From Bacillus coahuilensis m4-4 (lineage in GTDB: Bacteria > Bacillota > Bacilli > Bacillales > Bacillaceae_K), in assembly GCF_000171615.1 (NCBI RefSeq), contig NZ_ABFU01000030.3, positions 54,393 through 118,392 of the forward strand: a stretch of 64,000 nt of DNA, written 5' to 3'. Position numbers and translations under genes: made by a program. Below the pieces are notes generated by a model. That model made no database searches and was not told where the DNA came from. It worked only from the letters and a program-made list of their open reading frames with translations. This document shows, one piece after another, positions 50,782 to 61,806 of the stretch; positions within the stretch are counted from its first letter, which is position 1; the number at the start of each line of letters is the position of its first letter.

Positions 50782-51582
50782 TTGGCGAATATTGGAGTGG
50801 ACGCTGGAGGTACTTTATGTAAATTAGTCATTGAAGACAATGGAAAATTACATTATAAAAGGTTTCCTACTGAACATATCAACATGATTAAGAGTTTAGT
50901 TTCTTTTGATTCATTCTCTACTATTCATATAACAGGAGGAGCGTCCCATAAGCTAGTAGATATATTTCCACGTGCCGTTCAAGTCTCAGAATTTAAGAGT
51001 ATTGCGCTTGGGACTAACATACTACTACAAAAAGAAAAATGGAGTGCCAGTTCTTTCATGTTAGTAAGTGTTGGAACTGGAACCTCTATCCATTTTGTAT
51101 CGGAAGAAAAAGTAGAAAGAGTAACAGGCACAGGGATAGGAGGAGGGACGCTTGTCGGCCTCGGAACTCTTCTAGGTGCAAAAGACTTTGAAGAAATAAT
51201 GAAATGGAGCAGGTTAGGAGATCGAACAAAAGTGGATCTTACAGTTAAAGACATATATGGTAATGGAGAAGCGCCGTTAAATGCGTTACTTACTGCCAGT
51301 AATTTCGCAAAAACAGTTCATCAGTCGACATCGAGAAACGACCATATGGTTGGGATAATCAATATGGTTGCTGAAGTGATTCTAGTTTTAGCGTTAGAGG
51401 CAGCAAAAGCTTATGAAGTGAATGATTTTGTATTTATTGGTTCAACTTTTTATCAAAATGATGTGTTAAAAGAAAGAATCGCTATGCTCCAGACAGAGTT
51501 TAAATTTCATTCCATAATTTTAGAACAAGGAATGTATGCTGGTGCATTAGGAGCATTATGCTGGAATCAAAATAAAATATAG
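50782..51582 (+). CDS. coaW: Type II pantothenate kinase CoaW
   Basis: About 266 aa, the eukaryote-like pantothenate kinase found in staphylococci and some bacilli, first step of CoA synthesis. Seen: NIGVDAGGTLCKLVIED (ATP-binding), TIHITGGASHKL, LVSVGTGTSIHFV and GIGGGTLVGLGTLLGAKDFE. Start TTG 50782 (LANIGVDAGG) is seven bases after AGAGGTGA; the GTG at 50773 is a weaker alternative. Intact, monocistronic. Confidence 0.9.
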   Translation: MANIGVDAGGTLCKLVIEDNGKLHYKRFPTEHINMIKSLVSFDSFSTIHITGGASHKLVDIFPRAVQVSEFKSIALGTNILLQKEKWSASSFMLVSVGTGTSIHFVSEEKVERVTGTGIGGGTLVGLGTLLGAKDFEEIMKWSRLGDRTKVDLTVKDIYGNGEAPLNALLTASNFAKTVHQSTSRNDHMVGIINMVAEVILVLALEAAKAYEVNDFVFIGSTFYQNDVLKERIAMLQTEFKFHSIILEQGMYAGALGALCWNQNKI

Positions 51583-51668
51583 ACCGTTCACATTTTGTAC
51601 ATTGTTATTTTTTAAAATAATTGACTATCATGGAATTGTTTTGGTTTTTGAAATGGAAAAGGGGGATT

Positions 51669-52273
51669 ATGATGAAATACATAAAAAACGTTGGTTTTGT
51701 ATTTGTACTTACAATCATATTAAGTGCTTGTAGTAATGGTGGATTTCATTCCGATTATCAATATGAAATAGAAGATTTTGAAGCAACAAATCAACGAGGA
51801 GAGCCCATCAATCAGAACGAATTTAAAAAACGGTAAAGTTACGTTAGTCGACTTTATCTTTACTAATTGTATAACGGTTTGTCCTCCCATGACGTATAAT
51901 ATGTCTCAAATTCAAGGAATGTTAGATGAGGAAGGTGTAACAGATTATCAAATTGTTTCATTTAGTGTAGACCCTGAAAATGATAGTCCTGAAGTATTAT
52001 CAGAGTATATAAGTAATTATGAAGCAAATGAAGATAATTGGCATTTAGTAACAGGGTATAAACAGGAATTCATCTCACAGCTTGCGCTAAACTCGTTTAA
52101 AACAATTGTGCAAAATGATCCAACGTCAGACCAAGTGATTCATGGAGTGAATTTTTATTTAGTTGATCAAAAATGGAACCGTTGTAAAAGATTATCAAGG
52201 AAATGAAGAAGTACCTATGGATATGATTGTCTCCGATGTTAAGGCGCTTATAAAAGCCGGTCCAGTAGAGTAA
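51669..52273 (+). CDS. SCO1/SenC family copper-binding lipoprotein (frameshifted twice)
   Basis: About 200 aa. Signal peptide with lipobox VLTIILSACSNGG; thioredoxin-like domain with the copper-binding TNCITVCPPMT (CxxxC) and the histidine in QVIHGVNFYLVDQ. Breaks near 51827 (AAAAAACGG) and near 52172 (AAAAATGG). It carries copper to cytochrome c oxidase (BsSco/YpmQ in B. subtilis). The C-terminus is NGTVVKDYQGNEEVPMDMIV and so on to 52273. ATG 51669 follows AAGGGGGATT. Confidence 0.88.
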
Positions 52274-52327
52274 TTAAACAAAAGATTTAATGATTCCCTT
52301 TTACATGAATATAGGAGGCACATAAAT

Positions 52328-52618
52328 ATGTTATATACAGCTAGAGGTCGATTCGTATTGCTAAGTTATGGTGAAGCCATTTCTTATTTACTATTATTAG
52401 GAATTGCGATGCCATTAAAATATATGGCTGGTATTCCAGAAGTGGTATCTGTTGTGGGTGCCATTCATGGTGGGCTGTTTACGTTTTACATCGTTGCAGC
52501 GATTCACTTATTTTTTGTTGATAAATGGTCAATCATTCAATTTGGACTTGCTGTGGTTGCAGCATTTTTGCCTTTTGGACCATTTATATTCGATAAGTAT
52601 TTTCTAAAAAATCCCTAA
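52328..52618 (+). CDS. DUF3817 membrane protein
   Basis: 96 aa, three helices, the DUF3817 pattern: FVLLSYGEAISYLLLLGIAM PLKY, VSVVGAIHGGLFTFYIVAAI and PFGPFIFDKYFL. Often near cytochrome oxidase assembly genes; function unknown. ATG 52328 follows GGAGGCACATAAAT. Confidence 0.88.
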   Translation: MLYTARGRFVLLSYGEAISYLLLLGIAMPLKYMAGIPEVVSVVGAIHGGLFTFYIVAAIHLFFVDKWSIIQFGLAVVAAFLPFGPFIFDKYFLKNP

Positions 52619-52624
52619 ATCTGT

Positions 52625-52975
<351 letters not shown>

Positions 52976-52989
52976 TATAACCAATTAAA

Positions 52990-53018
52990 GAAGACTCCTT
53001 TTTTAGGAGTCTTTTTAT
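52990..53018 (+). terminator. Terminator of the csp gene
   Basis: AAGACTCC/GGAGTCTT with a seven-base T-rich loop, then TTTTATTT. Confidence 0.9.
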
Positions 53019-53057
53019 TTTGTATATAGGTGAAATGGTCTTTTGGGATTGAGTGAA

Positions 53058-54348
53058 CTATCCATTCTGATTATCAACTGAAGTGGATAATGATGGATGT
53101 GTTGTCGGGTTAGGCATTAAATACTTGTTAATATTTAAATAAACAACGCCTGCGATCATACATCCGATTCCAAGAGCCGTAAACATAATATCTCCCAGTT
53201 CTTTATTTAATAGATATCCAGAAATAATGGGTCCTACTGCACCACCAATGATCCATTGTAAGCCAGCAGCTCCCATATAAGTTCCACGTAAATGATCAGG
53301 TGCAATATTTGATATAAATGTCATTTGTACCGGGGTGATAAGCATTTCACCAAGCGTGTACACGGCATAAACAACTAACAAAAGTAATAATATGGGAAGA
53401 AAATCTAACCTAGCTTCATAAAATGTGGAAGGTAATAATGCTATTCCAATTTGTCCAAGTCCAAATAAAATGGACCCCCATAACATAACCGCTCCGATTC
53501 TAAACTTTCCACTCCAACTAGCGATTGGGAATTGAAATAACACGACAAGCAATCCATTAAATGCTAATAAGTAAGGAAATGGATTTAATGTTTCAGGTAA
53601 GTGCTTCATTTCAATATCAAAATGAATTGGGAGCATTCCTTCTGTCTGGGAAAAACTCATACTGATTACTACACCAGTTAAAACGAAAACCAACAATAGG
53701 CGGTCTTTCCATAAAACAGAAAAAGGAGAAGGGATTTTCTCAGCAGATTGTTTTGCATGTTCCTTTACGAGATCGCTTTTTGGTAGGGTTTCTTTAATAG
53801 ATATAAACACAATGAACGCATAAAAAATAACAGTGCTTGCTGTGATTAAAAAGATGATGCTTTTAGAGAAAAATATAATGGATGCACCAAGTAAGGGACC
53901 TATTGCCGCTCCTATATTATGCCCCATACGTAATAGGCCAAACGCTTCATTGCGCTGCTCTGGTGTTGTGACATCTGCAACCATTGCAGATGCTGCTGGG
54001 TGAAAAAGTGAGTTGAAAAATCCTAACAATGCGCTTAACACCGCGAACATAATAAATGTATCAAAAAAAGACAAATCCTAACATTACGATTCCATTACCT
54101 AACATTGACCAGATCATAATAGGTCTACGACCATATAAGTCAGCTAGTTTTCCTCCTATCATAGTCCCAAATATTGAGAAAATAGGAGAGATTGCCATCA
54201 CAATTCCAACATAAATGAGTGAATCGACTTTATCCGCTAGATAAAGAGCAAAAAATGGTTGAAGCATCATAAATGCAATCCCATTAAGTGATTCACCAAA
54301 GAAGCGAATCCATACATTCCGATTCATACCTCGTAACTTTTTAAACAT
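53058..54348 (-). CDS. MFS transporter (one frameshift)
   Basis: About 429 aa, 12-helix major facilitator. First frame (54061-54348): ESLNGIAFMMLQPFFALYLA and the loop GGKLADLYGRRPIMIWSMLG (G-x-x-x-D-x-x-G-R-R/K). A run of A at 54062-54069 breaks the frame; the rest begins ALLGFFNSLFHPAASAMVAD, TTPEQRNEAFGLLRMGHNIG (conserved LR--G--GxxxGP) and goes through to LMPNPTTHP. Probably a drug or solute exporter (MdtH-like); the substrate is unknown. Convergent with the csp gene. Confidence 0.87.
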
Positions 54349-54495
54349 AAAGATGCCGCCTTTCCTTAACGTACTCCTATCATATTATGAAACCTCCTTC
54401 ATTCCTTATTTTCAGAATACTTAATTTTTACAGCATGTTCCTTCATTTGTATGGTACAATCAATACGTGCTTTTACAATGTAAAAGAGGAAAACG

Positions 54496-54656
54496 ATGAA
54501 AAACCCATACTTTATATAGACACAATATTTATTGTATATGGGTATATACTAATGGTTACTAATCATTTAAATTCAGTTATTCTAGTAGGATTTATCTTAG
54601 TAGGTTGTAGTAAATTATTTTTAATAACCAGTCTATTCGATCAATTGCCCTATTAG
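54496..54656 (+). CDS. Small membrane protein, probably missing one A near its start
   Basis: ATG 54496 has GAGGAAAACG just upstream but reaches a stop after seven codons (MKNPYFI). Adding one A in the run 54499-54503 gives MKKPILYIDTIFIVYGYILM, which joins the open frame VTNHLNSVILVGFILVGCSK, LFLITSLFDQLPY ending at 54656. The product would be a two-helix protein of about 53 aa. Not recognised. Confidence 0.4.
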
Positions 54657-54660
54657 AAAA

Positions 54661-55206
54661 TTATTTTGTAGGATTTAGTAGAGAAAGCATAACGGTGTCA
54701 TGAAACTTACCGTGCTGCTTCATGTACTGTCTTAGAATACCTTCATTTTGAAATCCTAGTTTTTCAAGTAGATTAATAGAAGCGTTGTTCTGTACATATA
54801 CAATTGCGCCAATTCGATTTATATTACACTGTGTAAAAAGATGTTCTTGCATTGCGGATATTGCTTCAGTGGCATACCCTTTTCTCCAATGTTCTTCAGC
54901 AATTTCATAACCGATTTCGCATCTATTAAACTTTTGCACCCAGTTATGTATACCGCATGTACCAATGCAACGGTTATTTTCCTTTATTACGATGGCCCAG
55001 CGAATCATTTTTTCGTTTTCAAATCCGATTTTTGCTTGATCGATAAATTGTTTAGCCTGCTCTATTGTTTGGAAAGGTTCCATACCAAAATATTGAAGCA
55101 GACGTTCATTAGTAAAATTAGTAAATAAGACTCTTTTATCTTCTGCTTTTAACTCTCTTAAAAGAAGTCGTGAAGTCTCAAGTTGAGGAAACTCTTTCAT
55201 ATCCAT
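54661..55206 (-). CDS. RimJ/RimL-type GNAT acetyltransferase
   Basis: 181 aa. LETSRLLLRELKAEDKRVLF opening, IGTCGIHNW and EIGYEIAEEHWRKGYATEAI (acetyl-CoA motif RKGYATEA), NNASINLLEKLGFQNEGILR. Acetylates an unknown amine, possibly the N-terminus of a protein. ATG 55206 follows GAGGTGAA. Intact. Confidence 0.9.
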   Translation of the reverse strand: MDMKEFPQLETSRLLLRELKAEDKRVLFTNFTNERLLQYFGMEPFQTIEQAKQFIDQAKIGFENEKMIRWAIVIKENNRCIGTCGIHNWVQKFNRCEIGYEIAEEHWRKGYATEAISAMQEHLFTQCNINRIGAIVYVQNNASINLLEKLGFQNEGILRQYMKQHGKFHDTVMLSLLNPTK

Positions 55207-55324
55207 TTCACCTCTATTAATAATTTGTTCGTAAGTAGCATACCATATGAGGTTGAATAAAGATGGATAATTGTAGAAAAATTAGGAGAAGGTTCTATGA
55301 TCATCATACTTAAGGAATTTAGTT

Positions 55325-55840
55325 ATGTCATTCCATTGTTTTTTAATTAGCATGATTATGATGTTTTTGTTTTTAAGAATATGGATAAGAGAGCGTACAT
55401 ATTTTACGTGGAGAAAGTTGCTGCCATATATCGTCTTCTTTCTTGCCACCATCGGCATTGCTCTTGTCACCTTAACTCCTCAAGAAGGGAATGACCAATG
55501 GAAGAACTATAATTTTATCCCATTCAGTAACTTTATTTTACACATCCAATATAACGGGAATATTTTTATTCCACTTAGAAGTTTGATAGCAAATATTCTA
55601 TTATTTTTACCCTTTGGAGCAGCTTGTTGCTGGATATTTATAAAACAATCACGCCCTGTCTTCGTAAGTATATATTTTGGTTTTTTACTGTCATTAACTA
55701 TTGAGGTAACACAATTTTACTTACCACTAGGAAGATCTATTGATATTGATGATTTATCCATGAATACGCTAGGGAGTTTGATTGGAGCAATTATTGTGCT
55801 ACTAATCGCTAAGCATATTGAAAAGGAGACTGACAATTAA
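55325..55840 (+). CDS. VanZ-family membrane protein
   Basis: 171 aa, about five helices. YIVFFLATIGIALVTLTPQE, NYNFIPFSNFI (NFIPF), SLIANILLFLPFGAACCWIF and the closing SLTIEVTQFYLPLGRSIDID DLSMNTLGSLIG pattern. Second VanZ-like gene in the window; the first is at 45241. Function unknown. Start ATG 55325 with AAGGA upstream. Confidence 0.88.
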   Translation: MSFHCFLISMIMMFLFLRIWIRERTYFTWRKLLPYIVFFLATIGIALVTLTPQEGNDQWKNYNFIPFSNFILHIQYNGNIFIPLRSLIANILLFLPFGAACCWIFIKQSRPVFVSIYFGFLLSLTIEVTQFYLPLGRSIDIDDLSMNTLGSLIGAIIVLLIAKHIEKETDN

Positions 55841-55860
55841 CTCTCAGTCTCCTTTCATTT
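55822..55860. terminator. Bidirectional terminator
   Basis: AAAGGAGACTGA pairs with TCAGTCTCCTTT (12 bp) between the convergent VanZ gene and the RND pump gene. Confidence 0.88.
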
Positions 55861-55861
55861 T

Positions 55862-58800
55862 CTAATCTATAGCTCGTTTATTCTTTCTAAAACGGTAGAA
55901 CACAAAGTATAAGCCAGGAACAATTACTAACGTTAAGATTGTAGAGAATAAGATCCCTGCGATAATTGTAACGGCTAGAGGAGTAAATAATGCATCTCCA
56001 CTAACAGCTATTGGAATTAAAGCTACGATTGAAGTTAATGCAGTTAAAAGGATAGGTCTAATTCTCGCTCTACCTGACTCCATCACCGCTTCTAACAAGC
56101 TCATTCCTTTATTTATTCCTTGCTCCATAAATTCTATTAACACAACAGAATTTCTAACAACAATCCCAGTCAATGATACCATTCCCATTACCGCTAAGAA
56201 ACTAATCGGAGTTTGAGTAACAAATAACCCAAAAATAGCTCCTGCAATTGCTAGATATACGGCTACTAATACAAGGAAAGGAAGAGAAAGGGAATTAAAT
56301 TGAAAAGCGATTAACAAGTAAATTAGAAAAATTACGATGGTAAACAACACAATAATCTCTGCAAAAAAATCATTTTGAGCTTGATTTTCTCCGCCCATTG
56401 AAATTTGGTAATTTTCATCATCTAAATTACTTCGTTCGTCTTCAACAATGGTTGTAACCTTTTCCTTAAAGTTTTCAACTTCTCCTGGGAATGCTCTTAA
56501 GACAATGGATCTCTCTCCTTGAAGGTGAGGGATTCTTTGTAATTCTTCTGTCTTATTTTCTTCTAGTAACTCATCCAAAGTCAATATGGATGGTGGGCCA
56601 GTTGGAGCTGGAGCAAAAATTTCAATATCGGATAGTTGTAGAGAATCTTCTGGTTGTAATCGATCAATGAATAGAGTCATATTCTTTTTTTGTTTATTCC
56701 GTTATCAAAGGATGAGAGGGGAATACCGTCCGTTGTGAGTCGGATTTGTTCACTTATTTGATTGATAGATACTCCGTATTCTTCCATTATTTCTCGATTT
56801 GGAGAATAGGATATGGTTGGTTCTGGTTTCCCAATATTATCTAATACAAGTTCAGTACCCAATTCTTCAATTCTGTCTTGTAAAGAAGCTTGGATAGATG
56901 TCAATTTTTCAATATCAGGCCCTGAAATGGTTACAGTAACAGGAGCACCTGAAGGGGGACCTTGTTCAATCGTATTCATAAAGATAGTCGCATTACTAAA
57001 TTCAGAACGTAATGGTTCAGTCCATTTGTCGATCAATCCTTTAGCAGTTTGGTTCTCTCTATCCACTCTTACAACAATTTGACCTGTGTAATCACCGGTA
57101 ATATCCATTGAACCAGTGAATAAACCCGGAACTCCTGTTCCTGCAAAGATGCTTGTTTCGAATACACCCTCGTCTTGTGATAGAACATCTGCCATATCCG
57201 ATAATTCTTCATATGTTTCTTCTAATGTAGTTCCAATAGGTAAGGTCACGTCAATGGTTACTTCTTCACGGTCTGCTGCAGGGAAAAATTCAAAAGGAGT
57301 GAAGGCTACCAAACCAAAGATTCCAGTTGTAATCATGAGACCGACAAGAGAAATAACGACCGGACGCTTTCCGATAGATCTTAAAACCCTATCTGCATAC
57401 CAATCTGCTAGCATATTTAATGGTTGCCAAGAAGTCCAGGTGTATCTGAAATCATTTTATTTGAACGCTTGTATAATTGGTAACGAACCATTGGCACGAA
57501 GAATAGGGCTACAATAGTTGAAGCTAATATTGTAGTAATTAATACGGTTGGTAAAGCACGTATAAACGCCCCGTTGCCACCACTTAAGAAAATTAGTGGA
57601 GAAAAAGTAAAAACAATAGCTAACGTAGAAGTGACAATGGAAACCCAGATTTCCTTCACGCCATTGACTGCACCAGCTAGAGCTCCATCACCTAAACGAT
57701 ATCGTCTCTGAATATTATCGTTCACAACGATACTATCATCTACTAAAATTCCAAGTGCAATAATTGCGCCAATAATTGAAATTTGATTTAGATCTACATT
57801 TGCAAATGGTAAAGGAATTAGTCCTATTAATACAGATAAAGGGACAGCTAATGCCATGACAAATGCTCCAGATAAAGATAAACCCAAAGATGAAGTTAAA
57901 ATAACTGCAATGACAGCAATGGCTAAACTCATATATAACCCTTTGAAAATGTCTGTTACTAAAGTAGCTTGAGAGTAATATTCATTAAATTCAATAGACG
58001 AAGGTAAAGAGTTTGAAAGCTCCATCATTTTTATTGATACACTTTCATCAACTGACGGGATATCTTCACCTGGTTTCACATTGACTGTGAAGGAAATGGC
58101 TGGAGTATCATTATAAGATATAAGGTCCTTTGCAGGCTTAGATTCTAAAAGTATTTCACCTACATCTGAAAGATAAATAGAATTACCATCTGTGGAAGTG
58201 CCCACATATTAATTTTTTTAATTCTTCAATTTGTCCATAGGAATCTATTGCTAATTGAACAATCTGTCCATCTTGTTCTTTCTTTCCAAGTGGAGTTGGT
58301 GAAAATTCTTCATTTATAGATGTAAGTATTGTAGGGAATTGAATGCCATACTCACTAAGTTTTTCTGAGTCTAAATTTATGGTGATTTGTTCATCCGTTA
58401 CACCTTTGATTTGAACCATACTCACTCCTGGAATGGATTCAATTTCTTCCTTCCATCTAGCCATCTCATCCTTTAAATCGGATAATTCATTTCGATTATC
58501 ACTTGTTAGAGTGTAAGACGAGATAGCAGTACCTCCAGATATAATGGTTACGTTAGGCTCTGTTACACTATCAGGAAATGTGCTTGCAGCATCTGAAACC
58601 GCTTGACGCACATTACTAAACACTTCGTTTTTGTCTTGGCCATCTTCAACTGTTAGTATAATAGAAGAAACTCCGGCAGCTGAAGAAGATGAATATTCAT
58701 CAATTCCATCTATGGAGGACAGTTTTTCTTCAATGGGATTCGTAATATCTCTTTCAACAGCTTGAACTGTTGCACCGGGATAGATGGTTGTAATCGTGCC

Positions 58801-58926
58801 GGCGTTTACCGAAAATTCAGGTAGCTCTCTTTGAGGTAAAGAAATAAACGTATAAATACCGACGATCAAACATAATAGAAAAAGCACCATGAATATTTTT
58901 GATCTCTTTAACATCCAACTTAACAT
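55862..58926 (-). CDS. swrC: RND efflux pump of the SwrC/YerP type (frameshifted three times)
   Basis: About 1020 aa in four frames. N-terminal: RSKIFMVLFLLCLIVGIYTF, LPQRELPEFSVNAGTITTIY PGAT, DITNPIEEKLSSIDGIDEYS; second: LSLSGAFVMALAVPLSVLIG, ALGILVDDSIVVNDNIQRR (proton-relay Asp pair in TM4); third: GKRPVVISLVGLMITTGIFG; fourth: GMVSLTGIVVRNSVVLIEFM and GRARIRPILLTALTSIVALI. Breaks near 58190, 57425 and 56690, all at short T/A runs. It is a proton-driven exporter; in B. subtilis SwrC (YerP) confers surfactin tolerance and sits beside TetR gene yerO, as here. ATG 58926 follows AGGAGG. Confidence 0.9.
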
Positions 58927-58942
58927 ACATTTCCTCCTAAAA

Positions 58943-59050
58943 AGTTGACTTTAAAGTCAACTAAAAAATAATAACTAATTTAGACGTGATCATATTTAGT
59001 TTTCTTAACTGACTCATGAGTCATTTTTTCATGAACTGACTTTTAAGTCA
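58943..59050. promoter_or_regulatory. Three TetR-type operators between the pump and its regulator
   Basis: AGTTGACTTTAAAGTCAACT (58943-58962) is a perfect 20-bp palindrome; TGACTCATGAGTCA (59010-59023) is a perfect 14-bp palindrome; TGACTTTTAAGTCA (59037-59050) has six-base arms around TT. All share the half-site TGACT. The first abuts the pump ribosome binding site and the third lies 54 bases before the regulator start. Confidence 0.85.
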
Positions 59051-59103
59051 ACTCAGAGTGTGTTATTCAATGTGTTTTATTAAGGTGAAGAATAGGTGAG
59101 TAA

Positions 59104-59979
59104 ATGGATAAAAGGCAACAAATACTTGAAGCTGCTACAAAATTATTTGCAATGAATGGGTATACAGCAACATCTATGCAACAAATTGCTGATGAAATAG
59201 GAATATCAAAAGGGTCTGTATATTTCTATTTTCCTTCAAAAGAGGATCTAATCATTTCGATTTATGAGCATTATCAACAAATCGTTTTTGAACGTTCATT
59301 TGTTGTTTCACTACAAAAGGAACTATCAACAGAAGAAAAATTAATCAAACAGTTTTCTGTGCAATTTGAAGGTATGTTCGAATATCGTTCTTATATGATT
59401 ATGCATATGAGGGGAGAGGGTCCTAAGAATAACGAAAAGATTAAAGGGTTAGAACATAGAATGAGAGGTCGTTTTTTCTCATGGTTAAATGAGGCAATAT
59501 ATGATTTGTTCGGCGATGAAATAACTCCATATAAATGGGATTTATTATGGATGAGTCAATCATTATATACTGCCTATATGACTCTTTATTTATCGGAGGA
59601 CCATGAGATATCTTCTGGTGATTTAGCCCGTCACATGGTGACACATATCAGAATGTATGGAGAAGTCTATTTGAAAGGTGAATCTAAGCCTTTATTGGAT
59701 CACAGTAAAATGGAAAAATACTTTGTTAAAAAAGATAAACAAGGTAGCTTTGTACAGTTTGAGGAAAGAGAGAAAATTTGGAAACGATTGGTGGATGAAA
59801 TTATATCACATTCACTTCCACTAGAATTACAAAAAGAGCTTTTAGCATGTGTTGAAAAAATTTCAGTTGAAATTAAAAAAGAAAAACCAGATAAATTAAT
59901 TGTGAAAGCATTATTTAATATGATTACACAGGAGAGTTCATTAAAAAAAACCGCTACTCAATTGTATAAGTTGTTATGA
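59104..59979 (+). CDS. yerO: TetR-family regulator (YerO-like)
   Basis: 291 aa. N-terminal HTH: KRQQILEAATKLFAMNGYTA, TSMQQIADEIGISKGSVYFY FPSKEDL, standard TetR. The long C-terminal ligand domain has no further motif. Divergent from the SwrC-type pump across three palindromes, the same arrangement as B. subtilis yerO-yerP; likely represses the pump and itself. ATG 59104 follows AGGTGAGTAA. Symbol is by context and length. Confidence 0.82.
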   Translation: MDKRQQILEAATKLFAMNGYTATSMQQIADEIGISKGSVYFYFPSKEDLIISIYEHYQQIVFERSFVVSLQKELSTEEKLIKQFSVQFEGMFEYRSYMIMHMRGEGPKNNEKIKGLEHRMRGRFFSWLNEAIYDLFGDEITPYKWDLLWMSQSLYTAYMTLYLSEDHEISSGDLARHMVTHIRMYGEVYLKGESKPLLDHSKMEKYFVKKDKQGSFVQFEEREKIWKRLVDEIISHSLPLELQKELLACVEKISVEIKKEKPDKLIVKALFNMITQESSLKKTATQLYKLL

Positions 59980-59980
59980 G

Positions 59981-60003
59981 ACGCCTTGACGGGGCGTTTT
60001 TTT
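59981..60003 (+). terminator. Terminator of the TetR gene
   Basis: ACGCC/GGCGT around TTGACGG, then seven T. Confidence 0.85.
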
Positions 60004-60207
60004 AATGAATGAGAATCTTTTCTACGACTTCAGATGTAGAAATAACTATATCTTTGGATTGTTCCTTTTAAAAGAATGTTCCTCTATAGTAAAGATAGAA
60101 TGAATAGAAGAGACCAAAAACGTTATATATGTTTGAAGATTATTAAGATTTAGTTAAAAAAGTCGTGTTGATTTTTCGTTCTGTTATGATAAGGAGGAAT
60201 TGTATTG

Positions 60208-60907
60208 ATGAATTTATCAAAAGAATCAGAAGAGATTTGGACGAAAGAAAAATATCTAAATGACATACAATCGTTGATTATGACGTATCCAGAAGAAAAA
60301 ATGAAAGAAGTTATGATGCATTACGATAGACGATTTGATTTAGGGGTAGCCTACGGAAAATCGCCGAATGAGATCGTAACCTACCTTGGAACTCCAAAAA
60401 GGTTGTCGATTCATTAAGTGAGCAGCGGATATCTATCCAAAACAATCACAGTAGTAATCAGTATATTTCCTTGGGAGACAAAGATTTAGGAAGATTAAGT
60501 CAAAAAAATAACGGATAACTATTCAGGCAGATCTAAAGTTGAAACAATCGTCATTGGAATTGCTTTACTTTTCTTTTAATTTAACGTTTATTGTAGGTCC
60601 TTTCTTGGGAATGATTGGGGTACTATTAGGATTTTTTGGAACAAGTATCGTATTAATTTTTTCAGCAATTATTGTCCCATTTGCAGAGCCTGTTTTCTCA
60701 ACCTTGAATTTAAATTCAGAGTGGGTCACCTATTCGACTGCATTCCCGTGGATAGGCACAGTATTTGTTAGTATGATTTGCTTAGGTTTCGGAATTTTAT
60801 TTAGTATTGTGACATGGTTTCTTTCAAAAGGGTTATTTTATATTTCTCGAAAGTATATAGTGTGGAATATAGAAGTTATTTCTCCAAATAGAAAGGAGGA
60901 GAAGTAA
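60208..60907 (+). CDS. DUF1700/HAAS-domain membrane protein (frameshifted three times)
   Basis: About 232 aa. N-terminal domain: WTKEKYLNDIQSLIMTYPEE KMKEVMMHYDRRFDLG, SPNEIVTYLGTPK, the HAAS/DUF1700 pattern. Breaks near 60401 (AAAAAGG), 60508 (AAAAAA) and 60575 (TTTT). The rest holds three or four helices: GPFLGMIGVLLGFFGTSIVL, WVTYSTAFPWIGTVFVSMIC and SIVTWFLSKGLFYISRKY. Such proteins usually follow a PadR regulator and precede a DUF4097 protein; the PadR gene is absent here. Start: ATG 60208 after AAGGAGG; TTG 60205 also fits. Confidence 0.75.
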
Positions 60908-61789
60908 TTGAAGAAACTTATTGGAGTATCTGTATTTTTGATTTTGGTTGGTGTCGCTGGATTAATCGTATTAATTTTTATGAACAGGGATGAATGGTCC
61001 TATAAAATAGAGACATCCACCACAGTTGAATTTGAAATGGGTAGTGCCGAAGAGTTATTTATTACAAGTACTACAACACATTTACAAGTACTACCCCATG
61101 AGAAAGACATAGTTGTTTTATATTTAGAAGGTGACGAGAGTTTTATTGAGCATGTAGAGACTGCTGCAAATCAATCAGGTTCTCGATTAACTATAGAGGT
61201 TAAAGAAAGAGAGAACCTATGGTTTTGGTTGCCGTTAACGCCGTCCTATTCAGGAAGAGGGGTCTTATATGTACCGATGGACCTTCTTCAATCAATCACA
61301 GCAGAGTCAACAACCGGTGATATTGAGTTACGTCCAATTAAAGGTTTAATTTCAACTAACATCCGTTCTACAACGGGTGATATTTATATAAAAGAATTGG
61401 AAAGTCAGCTGGTTTCAGTTCACGCTACTACTGGGGATATAAACATTAAGGACGGTCAAAGTGAGGAATTTAGTTTAAGCTCTACAACTGGAGATATCGA
61501 ACTAGTGAACTCTCTTGGTCGAGTTCAAGGTAATACTACGACTGGTGATATCTTATTCGAAGGCCAAGTTGGAGATTCATTAGATTTCAACGTAACAACC
61601 GGTGATATTTTTATTCAAACAAACGGCACTTTGGATGAATACGCTTTACAATATACGACATCTACAGGAGAAATTACAGTTGAACAAAAGAATTTATCTA
61701 CAACTGTTGAAGGAAATTTTCAACACTCGGAAGGTAAGGGTCCATCTATTAGGATTCATTCAACTACTGGAGATGCAGTGATTCAGTAA
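60908..61789 (+). CDS. DUF4097 beta-strand repeat protein
   Basis: 293 aa with an N-terminal membrane helix (IGVSVFLILVGVAGLIVLIF). The rest is a beta-helix built from repeats whose signature is TTGDI: ESTTGDIELRP, STTGDIYIKE, ATTGDINIKD, STTGDIELVN, TTTGDILFEG, VTTGDIFIQT, TSTGEITVEQ and STTGDAVIQ. It is anchored outside the cell; role unknown, linked to envelope-stress operons in Firmicutes. TTG 60908 follows AAAGGAGGAGAAGTAA and directly abuts the previous stop. Confidence 0.9.
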   Translation: MKKLIGVSVFLILVGVAGLIVLIFMNRDEWSYKIETSTTVEFEMGSAEELFITSTTTHLQVLPHEKDIVVLYLEGDESFIEHVETAANQSGSRLTIEVKERENLWFWLPLTPSYSGRGVLYVPMDLLQSITAESTTGDIELRPIKGLISTNIRSTTGDIYIKELESQLVSVHATTGDINIKDGQSEEFSLSSTTGDIELVNSLGRVQGNTTTGDILFEGQVGDSLDFNVTTGDIFIQTNGTLDEYALQYTTSTGEITVEQKNLSTTVEGNFQHSEGKGPSIRIHSTTGDAVIQ

Positions 61790-61806
61790 AGGAGAGTGTA
61801 GTAATT

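Noticed and set aside
53058..54348. Two separate MFS-like genes
   Set aside because: They meet at an A run with a one-base shift and complement each other as N- and C-terminal parts of one 12-helix transporter.
61300..61789. Repeated ACAACTGGTGATAT-like DNA as a tandem repeat or CRISPR
   Set aside because: The units encode TTGDI turns of a DUF4097 beta helix within one frame and vary in spacing; no array.
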